A DNA stretch of 52,093 nt from positions 1-52,093 of the forward strand of contig JALNQF010000291.1 of the NCBI GenBank assembly GCA_028456385.1, read 5' to 3'. Made by a program: the position numbers and the translations under genes. The stretch is from Ophiosphaerella korrae. Its lineage: Eukaryota; Ascomycota; Dothideomycetes; Pleosporales; Phaeosphaeriaceae. Under the pieces are notes generated by a model. It ran no database searches. It was not told where the DNA came from and saw only the letters and a list, made by a program, of their open reading frames with translations. This document shows positions 11,230 to 24,480 of this stretch, piece by piece. Every line of letters begins with the position of its first letter. The first letter of the stretch is position 1.

Positions 11230-14200
11230 GTATAGTCTAGCTAACACGATAGTAGAAAGTTTAACCTAAAAAGAGGCTAAAGTACCTATAAGTAGTTATA
11301 AGTTAGATAATACTAAATAGAAGGCAATTAGAGACTATATAAACAACTTAATCTCTAAGAAAAAAGATATAAAACTAGTAATCGACGCCTTAGAAACGTA
11401 GAATAAAGAACTACAAGATTACTTAAAGTAGAATAAAGTATAGATTAAGGCTATTATTAAGGGACAAAACTAGATAGAACTAATTACCTAAAGACTAGAG
11501 ATAATTGCGATAAAGAAACTACCTAAAATACCTATACTTAAGAAGTTTAATAGGATAAGGGAAAAACTAAGACCCTTTATAGTAGTAGTACAACCTAAAA
11601 TTAATATATAAGTACTACACTTTAATAGAAAAGATAAGAAAGTAATATATATTAGAATATACCTTAAAGAAGATATAATAAGATAGTTTAAGTCTTATTA
11701 GATAGACTACATAATATATACACTATAAATATAGAAAGATAAAACTAGAGCTATCTTTAGAAGTTATAAATACTTTACTAAATAAATATAAGTAGTATTT
11801 AAGGATATAGATATTACCTAACAAGATAAAGAAAAGCTTAAAAGGCTTATATAAAACAAGAGTGTTCTAGAATATATATTATAATTAAAATAACTATTAT
11901 AAAATATAGAATAAAATAAAGTATACTTAATATTACAATTTAAATAAGGATTAAATACAAAAATTAGATACAAAATAATTTATATAGAAAAACTAAGGAC
12001 GCTAGAAGCTCTAAAGTAATAGGTAATATAAATTAACGATAATCTCTAAGAATAGAAGAAAAACAAGTATAGAAGCTAACCTAGAAACTAGGACGCTAGA
12101 GACCCTATAATCCTTAACGCTAACAAGGATAAGAAGAAGAAAAAGAATAAAGACTTTACGTACTTTAACTATAGTAAGAAAGGCTACTACGTAAAAGACT
12201 ACTAATTATAAAAGAAAAAAGATATAGTATACTATAAATATAAGAAACTAGGATACTTTGTAAAACACTATAAAAGTAAGGACCTAAAGAAAGAAATATA
12301 GTTAAAAATAACTAAAAAAAGGAAGGAAGTACTATAAGTACAAGCTAAACCTTAAGAGAAGGTAGCTAGGAGTAACAAATAGTAATATATAATACTCTAT
12401 TAGGCCTTTTATTATAATAATAACTACTATATATACCTCTTAAGTAAGTAATAAGTAAGATAGTTTCTATATAGAAAACAAAGAGTAGTAGTAATAAAAG
12501 AAAGTAAAATAAAAGTATAGCTAGAAGATATAGTATATATAATAGACCTACTAATAGAAGACTTAGAAAAAGAAGAACCCTAGATTCTATTAATCTAGGC
12601 TAAAGAACTAGCACTAGATAAAGAGACTACTATAGCTTCTTCTAAAGGACTATAAGAAAGTAAGAAATAGGTTAGTATAAGAGGTATAGAGTATAACTAG
12701 CTAGATATATATAGTTATAATAGCTATACTACGATAGATATAGAAAAATAAAATAAAGAATAGAGATTTATTTAAAAATACTTACGAGTTATAAGTATAG
12801 AAGAAGTATACAAAGACTAGAAAATATATAACCTAAAGAATATAAAGTTTATAACATTCTAATAATAGATAGAATAATAAATAGTTATAGTAAGAAGAAT
12901 ACCTATAAAAAGAGAGTAGTAGTATCTTGTATAAAGAACGCGATAAATTAATAAAGCCTATATACTATAGGTACTAGTAGTATATTATATTTTAACCTAA
13001 GAAATACCTAGTAAAGATAAATACTAAGAAGGGGACAACAAAAGAATATATCTAAAATATCTAGTATAGTTTAAAATAGTATAGCTATTATATCTAAACA
13101 CGAACTATATTATATATAGAAACCCTAAAGTAAGAAACAATATATAGCTAGTATAGGGGAAAAATTACAACTATATAAAGGTAATTCTAATAGAAGATAT
13201 TACTAGATAGGAAATAATTCCTAAAGACAAGTATATAGTAGTAAGACTAAGACCTAAACTATCTAAGAAATATATCTTAGGAAGACTATAGTACAAGTAC
13301 ACGTATAATAAATATTTAAAATACAAAGAATATAAACTTAGAGTAAGACTATAGCCTTAGAAAGATAGATAATTTATAAAAATACCTAAGTAAGAATAGC
13401 TAGAAGATATAGAAAGCCTATATATTACAAAAACAAGTATATACTAAAGAAAGAAGGTACAATTAATAATTAATAGTAGAGCTATAAGAAATTTTATATT
13501 AAAGAAGTTTATAGAAATATAAAGAATACGTTATATAATAAAGAAGTACTCTTAATAACTAAGTATAATTAAAGGAAAACTATTCTAAGAACCTATTAGG
13601 TTTAAAGCACTTCCCTCTATACTAGAACTAGAAGAAATAACAATTAAAAACATAGTTATAGATATAACAACAATTAATAATAAATAAAATATAATCCTAG
13701 GAATACTATAGTTATAAATAACTAACCTAAATATTAATTAGAGAATAGAGAAAATTAGCTACCCTAAACAAGAAATATTAAAAGCTAATATAAGCACACA
13801 TAAAAGATAATTCTTAAAAGAATATAAGAAATAAAAAAAGTAGCTTATAGAACCTAAGGACTATCTTCTAGAATACTAACTATAGGACTTAGCGATAGAC
13901 TTAATAGAAGGAAAAGACGTAAAATAGAGCCTAGTCTATAGAAAAACTAAAGATAAATCTAAAATTAAACAAGTATTTATTAAAAACGTAATAAAGAAAG
14001 GATAAATATAAGAATCTAAATCTTTAGTAGTATATAGACTTATATTTATAGACAAGAAAGTAATAAATAATAAAATACCCTACGTATATTTTAGGAAAAC
14101 TAATATAATTATAAATAAGAACTAATACCCCTTACTACAAATAGACAAAATATAAGATAAGCTAAGAAAAGTAAAAATCTTTACAAACCTAGATATTTAA

Positions 14201-16690
14201 AACGCCTTTTACTAAATTAGAATTAAGAAAGGTAGTAAATAGAAAAAAGCGTTTAGAATACAATATAGACTATTTAAATATATAGTAATACCTTTTAGAT
14301 TAATAAATATACTAGTAGTATTTTAAGAAAGAATTAATATAGTACTAAGAGAGTACTTAGACGTATTTATATTTATATATTTAGATAATATCTTTATATA
14401 CTTAGAAATAGAAGAAGAATATATACAATATATATACAAAGTGCTAGAAAAACTAGTAGAAAATAAACTATTTCTTAAGATAAGAAAATACAAGTTCTAT
14501 ATAAAAGAAAAAGATTTCCTTAGATTTATTATAGAACTATAAAAGATTAGAATTAATGTAGAAAAGATTAAGTTAATTAACAAATAGCTAATACTAAAGA
14601 ACCTAAAAGAAGTATAATAATTTTATAGGTTAGTAAACTTTTATAGAAACCTAATAGTAGAATAGTCTAAAGATATAGAACCTATAACTAAACTTATAAA
14701 GAAAGATACGTTATTTAAATAGATAAAAGAATACAACAAAGTATTTAACTAAATTAAAAGGAAGTTTATAGAAAATTAAGTTATTAGAATATATAACCTA
14801 GAACTACTAGTAATAGTAAAAATAGAGGCATCTAATTTAGTTTATAGAATAGTACTAAAATAGGAAGACCTAAAGACTAAAAAAGAATATTAAGTTAAAT
14901 ACTTCTCTAAGAAAATAAAACTAGTAGAACTTAATTATATAATCTATAATAAAGAAATACTAGTAATCTACAAAGTATTTAAATAATAGAGAGTACACTT
15001 ATAAAGAGTAAAGTACTTAATAAAGGTCTATACAAACTATAAGAACCTTATAATATTTATAATAAATAAAGACTTATTATAATACTATATAAGATAATAG
15101 GAATTTCTATTAATATTTAACTTAGAAATTATATATATAAAAGAGAAAGATAACTAATTAGTAAACGCCTCTAGTAAAAGACTAGACTTACAAGAAGAAG
15201 TAAACACTACTAGTATAGTTCTAGTTAAGAACAAAAAAGAATACCTAGTCCTAAATACACCTAAAATAGCTACTACACTTAAGAGAACAAGTAGCGAGCT
15301 AAATAAATAGATACAAGAAATAACGTAAAAAGTATCTAAAGAAATAGAAAAACTAGAAATCTAAAAAGGATTTGTATAGGCCTATAGAAGGATATATATC
15401 CTAAAGAAAATCTAAAGAGAATTTATATAATAATTCTATAAACTACTAGTATATAGATACTAAGGAATTAATAAAACCCTAGATAGGCTACTATAAAACT
15501 ACTATACCTTAAAAGTAAGATAACTAGTAATAGAAGTACTACAAAATTATATAGAATACTATAGAAATAAGTATAGTAGATACGTACTATATAAGATATT
15601 ATAACTAGTAGAAGTACTAGAATAACTATAAGGAGTTATTATAATAGACTTTATTACAAAGTTACTAAAGTTAAAAGATCTAATATTAAAAGTTAAGTAT
15701 AATAGAATTTTAATAATAGTAGATAAACTTATAAAGTACTTATACTTTAGACTATATAAGGAGAAAAGTAAGATAAAAGTTACTATATACTAGATCTTAG
15801 GGACTATAGTTAGCTAATATAGACTTCTAGATAAAATTATTATAGATAGAGATATAAGATTTACATTAAAACTATAAAGAATAATAATAGCGTAATTAGG
15901 AGTTAAATATATAATATTAATAGTATATTATCTATAGATAGATTAATAGTTAGAACGTATAAATTAAATAATAGAATAGTACTTAAGATACTACTTTAAC
16001 TATAACTAGAACAATTAGGTATAGTTACTACTAATAGTACAACTAGTATATAACAGCGCAAAGAATATAGTAATAAAAGTAATACTCTTTTTTATAAATT
16101 ATAGATTTAACTCTAATATATATAGAATACTAAGAAATATAAAATCTTAGTCTCTAAAAGGAGAAAACTTTACTAACAAACTTAAAGATATATATAATTA
16201 GTTAAGGCAAGACGTAGAATTTCTATATAACTAAATAATAAAGTACTACAATAAAAAATATACAAAGAGACCCTAATTTAGAAAGAGAGAAAAAGTATAG
16301 TTACTATAATACAATATTAAAAGTAAATAATCTAGCTTAAAACTAGACTATATAAAAATTAGACTATATAAAATTAAAGAAAAAGTTACACTAGTTATAT
16401 TTAAACTAAAGCTACTAAATAAAATAAGGATATACCTAACCTTCTACGTAGTACTACTAGAGATAGTACTATAAAACGTAAAGCTACTAGTATATAAAGT
16501 AAATTTCTATAGAGAATAAGATAAATAAGAAGTTAAAAAAATCTTAGTATATTAGTTTTATAATAATAGAAACTACTATATAGTAAAATAGATAGGTATA
16601 GATAAATAAGGGTAACTATAGGAAGAAATATAGAAACTAAAAGATAACCTTAACTACCTTAAGAAACTAGAAGAGTTCTAAAATTAAAAC
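11230..16690 (+). pseudogene. gag-pol of chromovirus B, RIP-inactivated
   Basis: Same domain order as copy A but not interrupted by a DNA transposon. CCHC knuckles lie at about 12161-12202 and 12230-12271 (Cys/His now Tyr). The protease motif I-N-S-R-A is near 13468-13495. Reverse transcriptase has Y-L-D-N near 14375-14390, RNase H is about 14810-15200, integrase about 15440-16130 and chromodomain about 16515-16680. The uninterrupted site of the pogo insertion lies near 14590, between reverse transcriptase and RNase H. Stops and the Asp-to-Asn change in the YLDD box rule out activity. Confidence 0.85.
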
Positions 16691-17380
16691 TCTCTAGACT
16701 ACCTAGTAGCAAACTAAGAGGAACAGCACTATTAGTAATAGATAGAGAGGTATTAGACTCGCCTAATATAGTAGGAGCTAGAGTAGCCTCTACTATATCC
16801 TTAAAATTAAGCTTAGATTCTAGAAGAATAGACTACTTAATAGACTTCTTATTGTTTAAGGCCTTTGTCTTACGTAGATAAGATAAGTAGGCCTAATTAT
16901 TAGATAGCTACGTCTAATTATTAAGAAATTAAGACTAATATTCCTCTAGTATATAACAAGAGATTTTGTAGAGCTTCTTATACTCTCTTTTAGCTTCTAT
17001 AATCTATAATAATAGTTTTTCTTAAGCGTAGTTAATAGCTCTCCCTATTATATATAAGTATAGATATATAAATAGGTATTCTTAACTTATACTCTACTAT
17101 AGAGATACTAGATAAGTTATAAAATAAATAAGTATTAGTATAAATATACGCTTTATAAACCTTACTATATTTTAAAGAAAAGTAAACTAATAGAGGGTTT
17201 ATAGATTTATAACAAGAATATAGAAATATTACAATACTATAGTATAATATATAGTCTACTAATTAGATATAATAAAGAGTAGACTTAGTAAGTATAGAGA
17301 TAGAGAATAAAGAACTTTATATTAATAAAGAAACTAGACTAATAACTTTATCTCTAAGATAGGAAAACAAAAGACTATCT

Positions 17381-17394
17381 AAAGGAGGAGATAG
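17381..17394 (+). promoter_or_regulatory. polypurine tract of chromovirus B
   Basis: AAAGGAGGAGATAG directly before the 3' LTR, corresponding to 10446-10459 in copy A. Confidence 0.7.
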
Positions 17395-17843
17395 TATTAT
17401 AGTAGTAATAGAAGAAATTAAAATAGAACTAATTAGTCTTAATTTAGATACTAACAAAGTATAGGATAAGTAAAGTAATAAATTTAACTAGGAGACTACG
17501 TATAATTAGGACACGTAAGTAATTCCTTAATCTATTAAGTATATAGATAGAAAATAATTACAGATTAATAGATTAGTAATCTATAATCTATAGTTACTAA
17601 GACTAGATACTAGTAATAGATTAATAGATTAGTAGGAATATATAATTAGTAGTAATGCGCATTATTAAGATAGTATTAGTAATCTAATCTCTAACCTAAA
17701 ACACTAATACTTAATACTACCTATATAGATTAACTATTATTTATAGTTATTACTAATTACTATATAACCTTTTATTATTACTTCTTAATCTACTAATACT
17801 CTAAAGAGGTTATTAAGAATTTAACCTTAGTAACTCTATTATA
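17395..17843 (+). repeat. 3' LTR of chromovirus B (449 bp)
   Basis: Same length as the reassembled 5' LTR (188 + 261). Both TG and CA ends are RIP-converted to TA. The TTTTA target duplication follows. Confidence 0.9.
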
Positions 17844-17848
17844 TTTTA

Positions 17849-18310
17849 AAGTAAAGTCTATACTAACTTTAGTATTATATTAAAGTAATTTATATAACTA
17901 TAAGCTATAACCTCTTTAAAGCGTACCCTTTAGTTAGGAATAGAAGTAACTTAAATATATTAGGGGTTTCTTAAAGTACGCCTATAAATTACTTATATTA
18001 GTAAGGTTATTATAAGTACGCTAGTAGAGTAGCCTAAGCCTAGGTATAAGTAAGATATTTTTAAAAACCTAAGTTAAGGTTTATACTATAGTTATATATT
18101 AGGATAGATAGGATTAATTAAATTAGAGAAAAGAAGAAAAGTTAAGAGTAGAAGTAAAAAATAATAGAAAAAGAAGGGAGTAAGAAGATATTATATAAAA
18201 AGGCACTAGAGATAATAAAGAGAGAAGAGTAAAAGAGAGAAGTAAGAGTAAAGTAAAAGAGAGGTAAAAGTAATATCTTAAGATACTAAAAAGAGTAGAG
18301 AAAGTAGTAA
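17849..18310 (+). pseudogene. 3' part of the unrecognised plus-strand gene split by chromovirus B
   Basis: With copy B and one TTTTA removed, the frame from 1195-1769 continues here with stops again limited to TAA/TAG. The last ~200 bases are purine-rich and would encode a strongly basic Lys/Arg/Glu tail (E-K-R-R-K-V-K-S-R-S-K-K and similar). Such tails occur on fungal DDE transposases and on many nuclear proteins, so this is not diagnostic. I do not recognise the protein. Confidence 0.35.
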
Positions 18311-18426
18311 GTAATAGTTAAAAGATAGTATTTTAGAAAGAGCCTTTTTATTAATAGCTATTCTAATATATAGTATTTATAAGTTATAGTAATATTATAT
18401 TTACTTTAATATTACTACTAATATAG

Positions 18427-18675
18427 ATAATTAGTTATAGTACTAATAGTATTAATTTAAGTATTATAGATAGCCTTCTATTAGCGTTATAAAAAAGGCT
18501 TTTTTAAAATACCTATAATATATATATTAATAACTAATAACCTATATAGAATAATAGTTATAGTACTAATAGTATTAATTTAGGTATTATAGTTAGCCCT
18601 CTATAGGTATTATAAAAAAGGCTTTTTTAAAATACTTAGTATATACACGTTAATAACTTATAATAGTAGCTAAAG
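18427..18675. repeat. tandem ~124-bp repeat (two copies) ending in a palindrome
   Basis: Two direct copies share AGTTATAGTACTAATAGTAT and, about 60 bp later, the palindromic core ATAAAAAAGGCTTTTTTAAA (about 18491 and 18612). They are spaced about 124 bp apart and lie between the purine-rich gene end and the helicase remnant. The core belongs to the small palindrome family seen at 22270-22545 and elsewhere. Confidence 0.6.
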
Positions 18676-19179
18676 TAATTATATACTATCTATTCTATAT
18701 TATAGTTAATATAAATTTTTATAGGTAAGACGTATAATTAGTAGAAGAATATACCTATTTGTAATTATATTATTAGTAGCAATTAAGATATAAATATATA
18801 GATATATTATATATAAGTAGACTATTATACTATCTAGAGTTTATCTTAGTTACTTACTATAATATCTTATATTAAAGTATATCTTAGACTAAGAGCTTCT
18901 AATTTACTTATTCTTATATAAAGAGGTAAAATAACTATTTTACTATACGTACTACTAACTACTCTAAGTATCTAAAAGAGTTATTCTAAGAACCTTACTA
19001 AGTTATTTATTAGAGTTAGGAATAGTCTAGTTAAACCTAGTATACTTTAGTTAGTTTAGTATAGCTTTAGAGTTAAATTTATTAATATACTTATAGCGCT
19101 TTTATCTACTCTAGCTTATATCCCTAGTAAGTAGAGGAGTAGAGGATTCTGCGCTAGATCTACTCTTATCTCTAGTATT

Positions 19180-19260
19180 ATTATTACTAGGCTTATCTTT
19201 ATTATTACTAGGCTTATCTTTATTATTACTAGGCTTATCTTTATTATTACTACTATTAAT
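19180..19260. repeat. short tandem repeat, ~20-bp unit
   Basis: About four copies of CTTTATTATTACTAGGCTTA in a row. On the minus strand this would give a short repeated Ser/Asn/Lys-rich peptide in the tail of the helicase remnant. Confidence 0.7.
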
Positions 19261-20929
19261 AATAATCTAACTACTCTTATACTACTTAGGTTAACTACCT
19301 CCTTTACTTTTATTAGCTTTATTAGTCTTTCTCTTAGTCTTCTATTATATACTCTACTTCTTCTTTTATTTAGCTTAGATATAGCGTTTAGTATACTTAG
19401 GTTCTTGTAGTATCTTACTATTACTAAGTACTACTTCCTTATACTTCTTATACTAGTTATTGTTTAGCTTATCTTAGTAGAAGCTAGAAGATAGTATAGA
19501 ATTCCTCTATTTATCTACTATAATTAGTTATACGCGCTAGATTTTAGTCTTACTAGGTTTAATTACCTTTTTTACTTAATATACTTTACGTACCTCTATC
19601 TCTTAAATATATATCTATTTTATGTTTAAAGTTACTATTAACTTATACCTTCTATATTAGTAGATTATATATAATTACAAAAGACCTATTAAAATACGTA
19701 GAGCTAACTATAGCTAAAGTAATAATATAATAAAGCTCTCTTTACTAATTTTACTATAGCTAATTATTTCCTTTATAATACGTATACTATTATAAGTATA
19801 AATATAGAATAAGTTACTTTTACTCTTAGAGAGATAACTATAGAAGTAGCTACCTAATATATCTTCTTTGTTAGGGTATTTCGTTTCTATTAAATTAATC
19901 TCCTCTTAGTCTATATTACTAGTATCTTAGGTAGAGAGCTTAGCCCTTATATTTATAGTTCTAAAACTAACTACTTTATTAATTATAGAACTCTAAATAG
20001 TTAGTATATATATAATAGTATAGTAATATAACTATTTATTAAAGTTACTTTTATATATAAGATTTTTAAAAAAATCTTTTTTAAAACACTTATATAAATA
20101 CTATAAGAAAAGCTTCTTTATAAAGCTTATATTTATAGGTATTATAAAAAAGCTTTGTTTATAACTTATATTCCTTAGATTAGTACTTACTTTATAAGGT
20201 GTTTATTTATAGTATATATAATAATAAGTAAATATACTATATATTAATTTTCTAAACTAAGGTAATAGGTTTAACTAATTACTTAATTCTCTAAATCTAA
20301 TATATCTAGTACTTTAAATAAGACTGTCGTGCAATAGTCTACTTAGAAGTTTATACTAACACTAGTAACAAGTATAGAGGCTAGTAGTATCTAAATTAGT
20401 AATCCTTTAGTATTAAAATTGTTTTACGTTTTAGTATACTAGTTAGCTATTATACTTAAAACTATAATACCTAATTACTTTTCTAAGAATATTAATATAA
20501 AAAACTTATATAGATATTTAAGTATAATTAGCTATTTAAATTATATAATAACCTTTTTATCTTAAAGAAGAATATACTTTATTAATAGTACTAATATTAT
20601 ATATAGCTTAAGAGAGTAGTATAGAAATAGATTATAAATTTCTCTATCTAAAACTATACTTAGATTTAAAATATTAGTAGAGCTATACTTACTAAAGAGC
20701 TTAGGGTTAAGTAAAGCTATATACGTATTACTATTAATTATTTAAGATAATAACTATCTAGTTTACTTTAAGTTTAGTCTAATCTCTAGTATACTATTAA
20801 AGATTTTACTATACTTATTATATAAAGAGAAGAAGTCTTTTTTATTAGTTTAGTTAGGTTTATTAGGTTAGACTTTAGTATTATCTTTATTACTTTTTTT
20901 ACTTTTATAGCCTCTTTTACTTTTCTTAA

Positions 20930-21090
20930 GTATACTATCTTTTTTAGGTATACTATTTTTTTTAGGTATACTATCTTTTTTAAGCGTACTATCTTTTTTA
21001 AGCGTATTATCTTTTTTAGGTATACTACCTCTTTTAATTTTACTAATCTCTTTAGATATAGTATTTTCTCTAGATATAGTATTTTCTTTA
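20930..21090 (-). repeat. 18-bp coding-type minisatellite within the helicase remnant
   Basis: Six or so units of 18-19 bp with the shared core TACTATCTTTTTTA. On the minus strand each unit encodes a hexapeptide of the form K-K-D-S-I/T-P/L, followed by E-N-T-I-S repeats. The multiple-of-three period suggests it arose within translated sequence. Confidence 0.65.
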
Positions 21091-22269
21091 GGTAGGTTAG
21101 GTTTTAGAAGTTTAATATTATATAGGTTAAAGAAATAAAGATAAGTAAGAGGTAAGAAGAAAGAGAGTATATCTATAGCGCGATTAGTATATAGATTTAG
21201 TTTAAAGCTACTATTATCTTTATCTACTTTTATTATAAGTTACTTAGACTATTATATATACCTTTTATTATACTTATATTAAGTAGTAAGTAAAAATATT
21301 ATTTCTATCTTTAAATAGACTAAGTCTACTATATCTTATATAATTATATTCTTAGGATTACTAATTAGATAAGATAAGTTATAATTATTTTATAGGATTT
21401 AGTCTTTAAGTATTTCTTTAGCCTATATATCCTATTTAAAGCTCTCTTAGTTTTATTCCTCTTCTATCCTAGTAGTATAGATTAGATATATAATATAAGT
21501 ATTAAAGTATATATATATAGTAAAATTATTATACTAGATAGTCTTTTAAAAGTAAGAATAGATTACTCTTAGTTATAAATTTATTACTATTGTTATAAGA
21601 TATTATACGCGCTAACTACTAAAAGTAACTTATAGCTTTATCTTCTAGATAAAGATATAAAATAATACTTAGTAGTAAATAGTAGTCTTATAGACTCTTA
21701 GTTATAGGACCCTTACTAAATAAAACTTTATAACTACTAAATTACTTAATAACCTATTAATAGGTATTATAATTATAAAGTCTAATCTAGAGTTTATTTA
21801 GATATATTATATTAAGGTTAAAAAACTTAGCTTTTTACTAAAGTAGATAATACTTTAGAAATATTAATAAGTAAGCTAGAACTTTAGACCTATTATAGTT
21901 AAATTTTTTTTTATAGTATTAAGTCTATTCTAAGACGCTATAGTATTATAGAGTACTATAATAATAGTTTTTTAATTCTTATTATTAGCTTTATTATAGA
22001 GTAAGTTACTTTCTTTAATTATATACTAGATATATATTCTCTTATAGCTATTTACTATACTTAAGTTTATATAGATAACTACTACTCTAGTATAATTAGA
22101 TACAAACCTCTTAACTTATTCTACTATCTTAGCTACTAGTTAAAGAAAAGTTATAACTATATTAAGAGTGTAAAATATAGCCTTTTTTTAGTTAAGTAGT
22201 ATCTAATACCTATATTTACAAGCTAGAGAATTCTATATACTAGTTAGTACTCTTATTTAAATTATATTA

Positions 22270-22545
22270 TTAGTATATATATATAAGTATTTAATAAAAA
22301 GCTTTTTTAAAACGCTTATATAAATATTATATAAAAACCCTTTTTATAAAGTTTATAGAGACGTTATAAAAAAATCTTTTTTAAAATACTTATATAAGTA
22401 CTATAAAAAACTTTTTTTTAAAGGCTTATATAAGTATTATAAAAAAGCTTTTTTTTTAAAAGCTTATATAAGTATTATAAAAAAGCTTTTTTTTAAAGGC
22501 TTATATAGGGGTTTAAAAAACCTTTTTTTTAAAAGTATAGTATAA
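22270..22545. repeat. minisatellite of about seven ~37-bp palindromic units
   Basis: Units begin TATATAAGTATTATAAAAAA, continue with GCTTTTTTTTT and end AAAGGCT, so the core AAAAAAGCTTTTTT is self-complementary. Unit length varies from about 35 to 38 bp. Isolated relatives with the same core occur at about 18491, 18612, 20060-20150, 24958, 25025, 35518, 36661, 36745 and 37012. Confidence 0.75.
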
Positions 22546-24480
22546 CTTACTAAGTATATATAAATAGTATAGGTAATAGTTTTACTTAGTCTAATACTAT
22601 TAGTAATTAGATAGCTTTTAGTAAGCTTTACTCTAAATTTTTTATTAATATTAGCTATAGTAATTACTTACTACTACTTAAGAGTAAACTATTAGCTCTA
22701 GTAGAGTATATATAGGAATTTTAGGTTAGTAATACTATAGTATACTATTATATCCTTTAAATTATCTTACTAGAATTTAGGTCTACTTATTAGTATAGAT
22801 ATAGCTTTACTAGCGTTAAGATAGCTTTATAGAACTTAAAGTAAGTTAAAATTTTCTATATTTTTATCCTTATATATAGTCTTATATCTAGTTACTTAAC
22901 TATAGGTTTATAGAGCTCTATTTACTTACTTAGCTTATAGTTTCTAAGCTATTTTGTTTTTTTCTTTAGCTACTACTAGATACTTACTAAATTTACTTTC
23001 TTTCTTCTTTTTACCTACTACTATAATATCTAGTTTCTAAAGTATTAGTAATAGACTCTACTACTTTTAGAATTAGTTTTATAACTTTTTTAATAGTTTT
23101 ATTAATATCTACGTATTTAAACTTATTAAAGTATCGCGTTAAATACTTTAGTAAGAAGACTAAAATTTATATAAAATATTTAGCTTATATACTATCTTTT
23201 TTAAGATCTCTAAAGAGTATTTATAGTATAGCCTTATTATCTTAGAAGCTTATTAGTAGAGTAGTATAAGGCCTAATAGTTAGGTTTAGTAAGTTAACTA
23301 GCTTGTTAGTTTCTATATTTTAAATTAAACTCTCTAGAGGTAGATTTCTATTCCTAGTTAGAAGTAGATTTAGAATATTATTACTTTCTTTATTATTAGA
23401 AGATATACTTAGCGTTTTCTTTAGGTTTATACTATCTCTAGAGTTTACTTTAGTAACGTCTTTAGTAATTTCTACTTACACTTAGAATATCCTATCTTTA
23501 TAATAAGACTCTTAGGCTTTAAAGTATATATCTTATTTAATCTAGTTAGTTTTACTTTATTTAATATATTTGTTAATAGTCTTATAAGTACTTAGACCTA
23601 TTTACTATAACTTATACTCTAGTACTTATTTAAGCTTATTAGTGTATTTATACTAAATATAATTAAATATACTTTCTTAGATAAGTTCTTTTATATATTC
23701 TAAACTATAGTAGATAGTATAGTAGTTTTTATCTTAGGTTTTCTTATCTTTTAGGTAAGGGCGCTAAAATATTACTTACTATCTACTAAACTTGTTATAT
23801 AGAGCTTTTACCCCTATACCTTAGTTTTTAGCCTAGTAGCTAAGAAAGTATTCTAGGAAATCTTTTATCTACTTAGCTAAAGATAAGTTATAGAGTAAAA
23901 TATTAATATCTTAAACTAGAACGTAAATAACCTTTATAAATTTTTTTTTATATTACTAAGTATTAAGATTAGTAGTAGTAATAGAAAATATTAGCTTAAT
24001 ATACTTAGCTTCTAAGAACCTATTATAGTAAACTAGTACTATAAGTCTAATCTTAGTATATAGGGTATTTTCTCTTTTATTATTAGACTTAGAATATTTA
24101 TCTTTATTATAATAGTCCTTGCTATTTATTCTACTATTAGGCGCTAACTACTACTTTAGGTAAGCTATTAGAGTTAAGTAATTAATACTAAAAACACTTT
24201 TATCTAGTTCTATTTTATTAGAAAACGTCTATATATTATATTATATAAGGAAAGGATCTAAAGTAGCCTACTACTAGTAGTATCTTATAGAACTATACAA
24301 CCTTTATAAGTATATAGTAATAAATTAGCTATAATTAACTATTTATATCTTTCTAACTATAACTAGTATATAGTTAGAGTAAGTACGCTTTATAGTTATT
24401 ATAGAAAAGCCTTTAAAGTATTTAGAATTAATTATAATAGTTATTTAGTTTACTAGTAAATAGAAGCTCTAAGCTAAGTA

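Larger units (their letters stand above)
1770..17843 (+). mobile_element. Ty3/gypsy chromovirus copy B (RIP-dead, carries copy A nested in its 5' LTR)
   Basis: A complete LTR retrotransposon in plus orientation, about 7.1 kb once the nested copy A and one AATCT duplication are subtracted. It is flanked by the 5-bp target duplication TTTTA at 1765-1769 and 17844-17848. The 5' LTR is split (1770-1957 plus 10926-11186) and totals 449 bp, exactly the length of the 3' LTR (17395-17843). The LTR begins TA where copies A and D keep TG, as expected from RIP. The interior reads gag with two CCHC knuckles, protease, reverse transcriptase, RNase H, integrase, chromodomain. No PBS starting with TGG is visible after the LTR. 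All domains carry stops, so the copy is inactive. Confidence 0.92.
18900..24480 (-). pseudogene. SNF2-like helicase/ATPase gene, RIP-destroyed
   Basis: On the minus strand a long coding trace runs from about 24480 down to about 18900. An N-terminal region at 24450-23700 reads well with only CAA/CAG- or TGG-type stops. A Walker A-like box lies at 22578-22598 and reads S-I-R-L-S-K-T, which RIP would produce from G-M-G-L-G-K-T. A helicase C segment at 20226-20420 includes V-D-Y-C-T-T-V-L-F and a motif VI-like box at 20250-20276 next to L-E-N-x-V-I-S. The SNF2 assignment rests on these boxes. I could not place motif II with confidence. A minisatellite (22270-22545) and short palindromes interrupt the trace, possibly as introns or insertions. 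The 3' part (18900-20200) is low-complexity and its limit uncertain. Confidence 0.55.
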
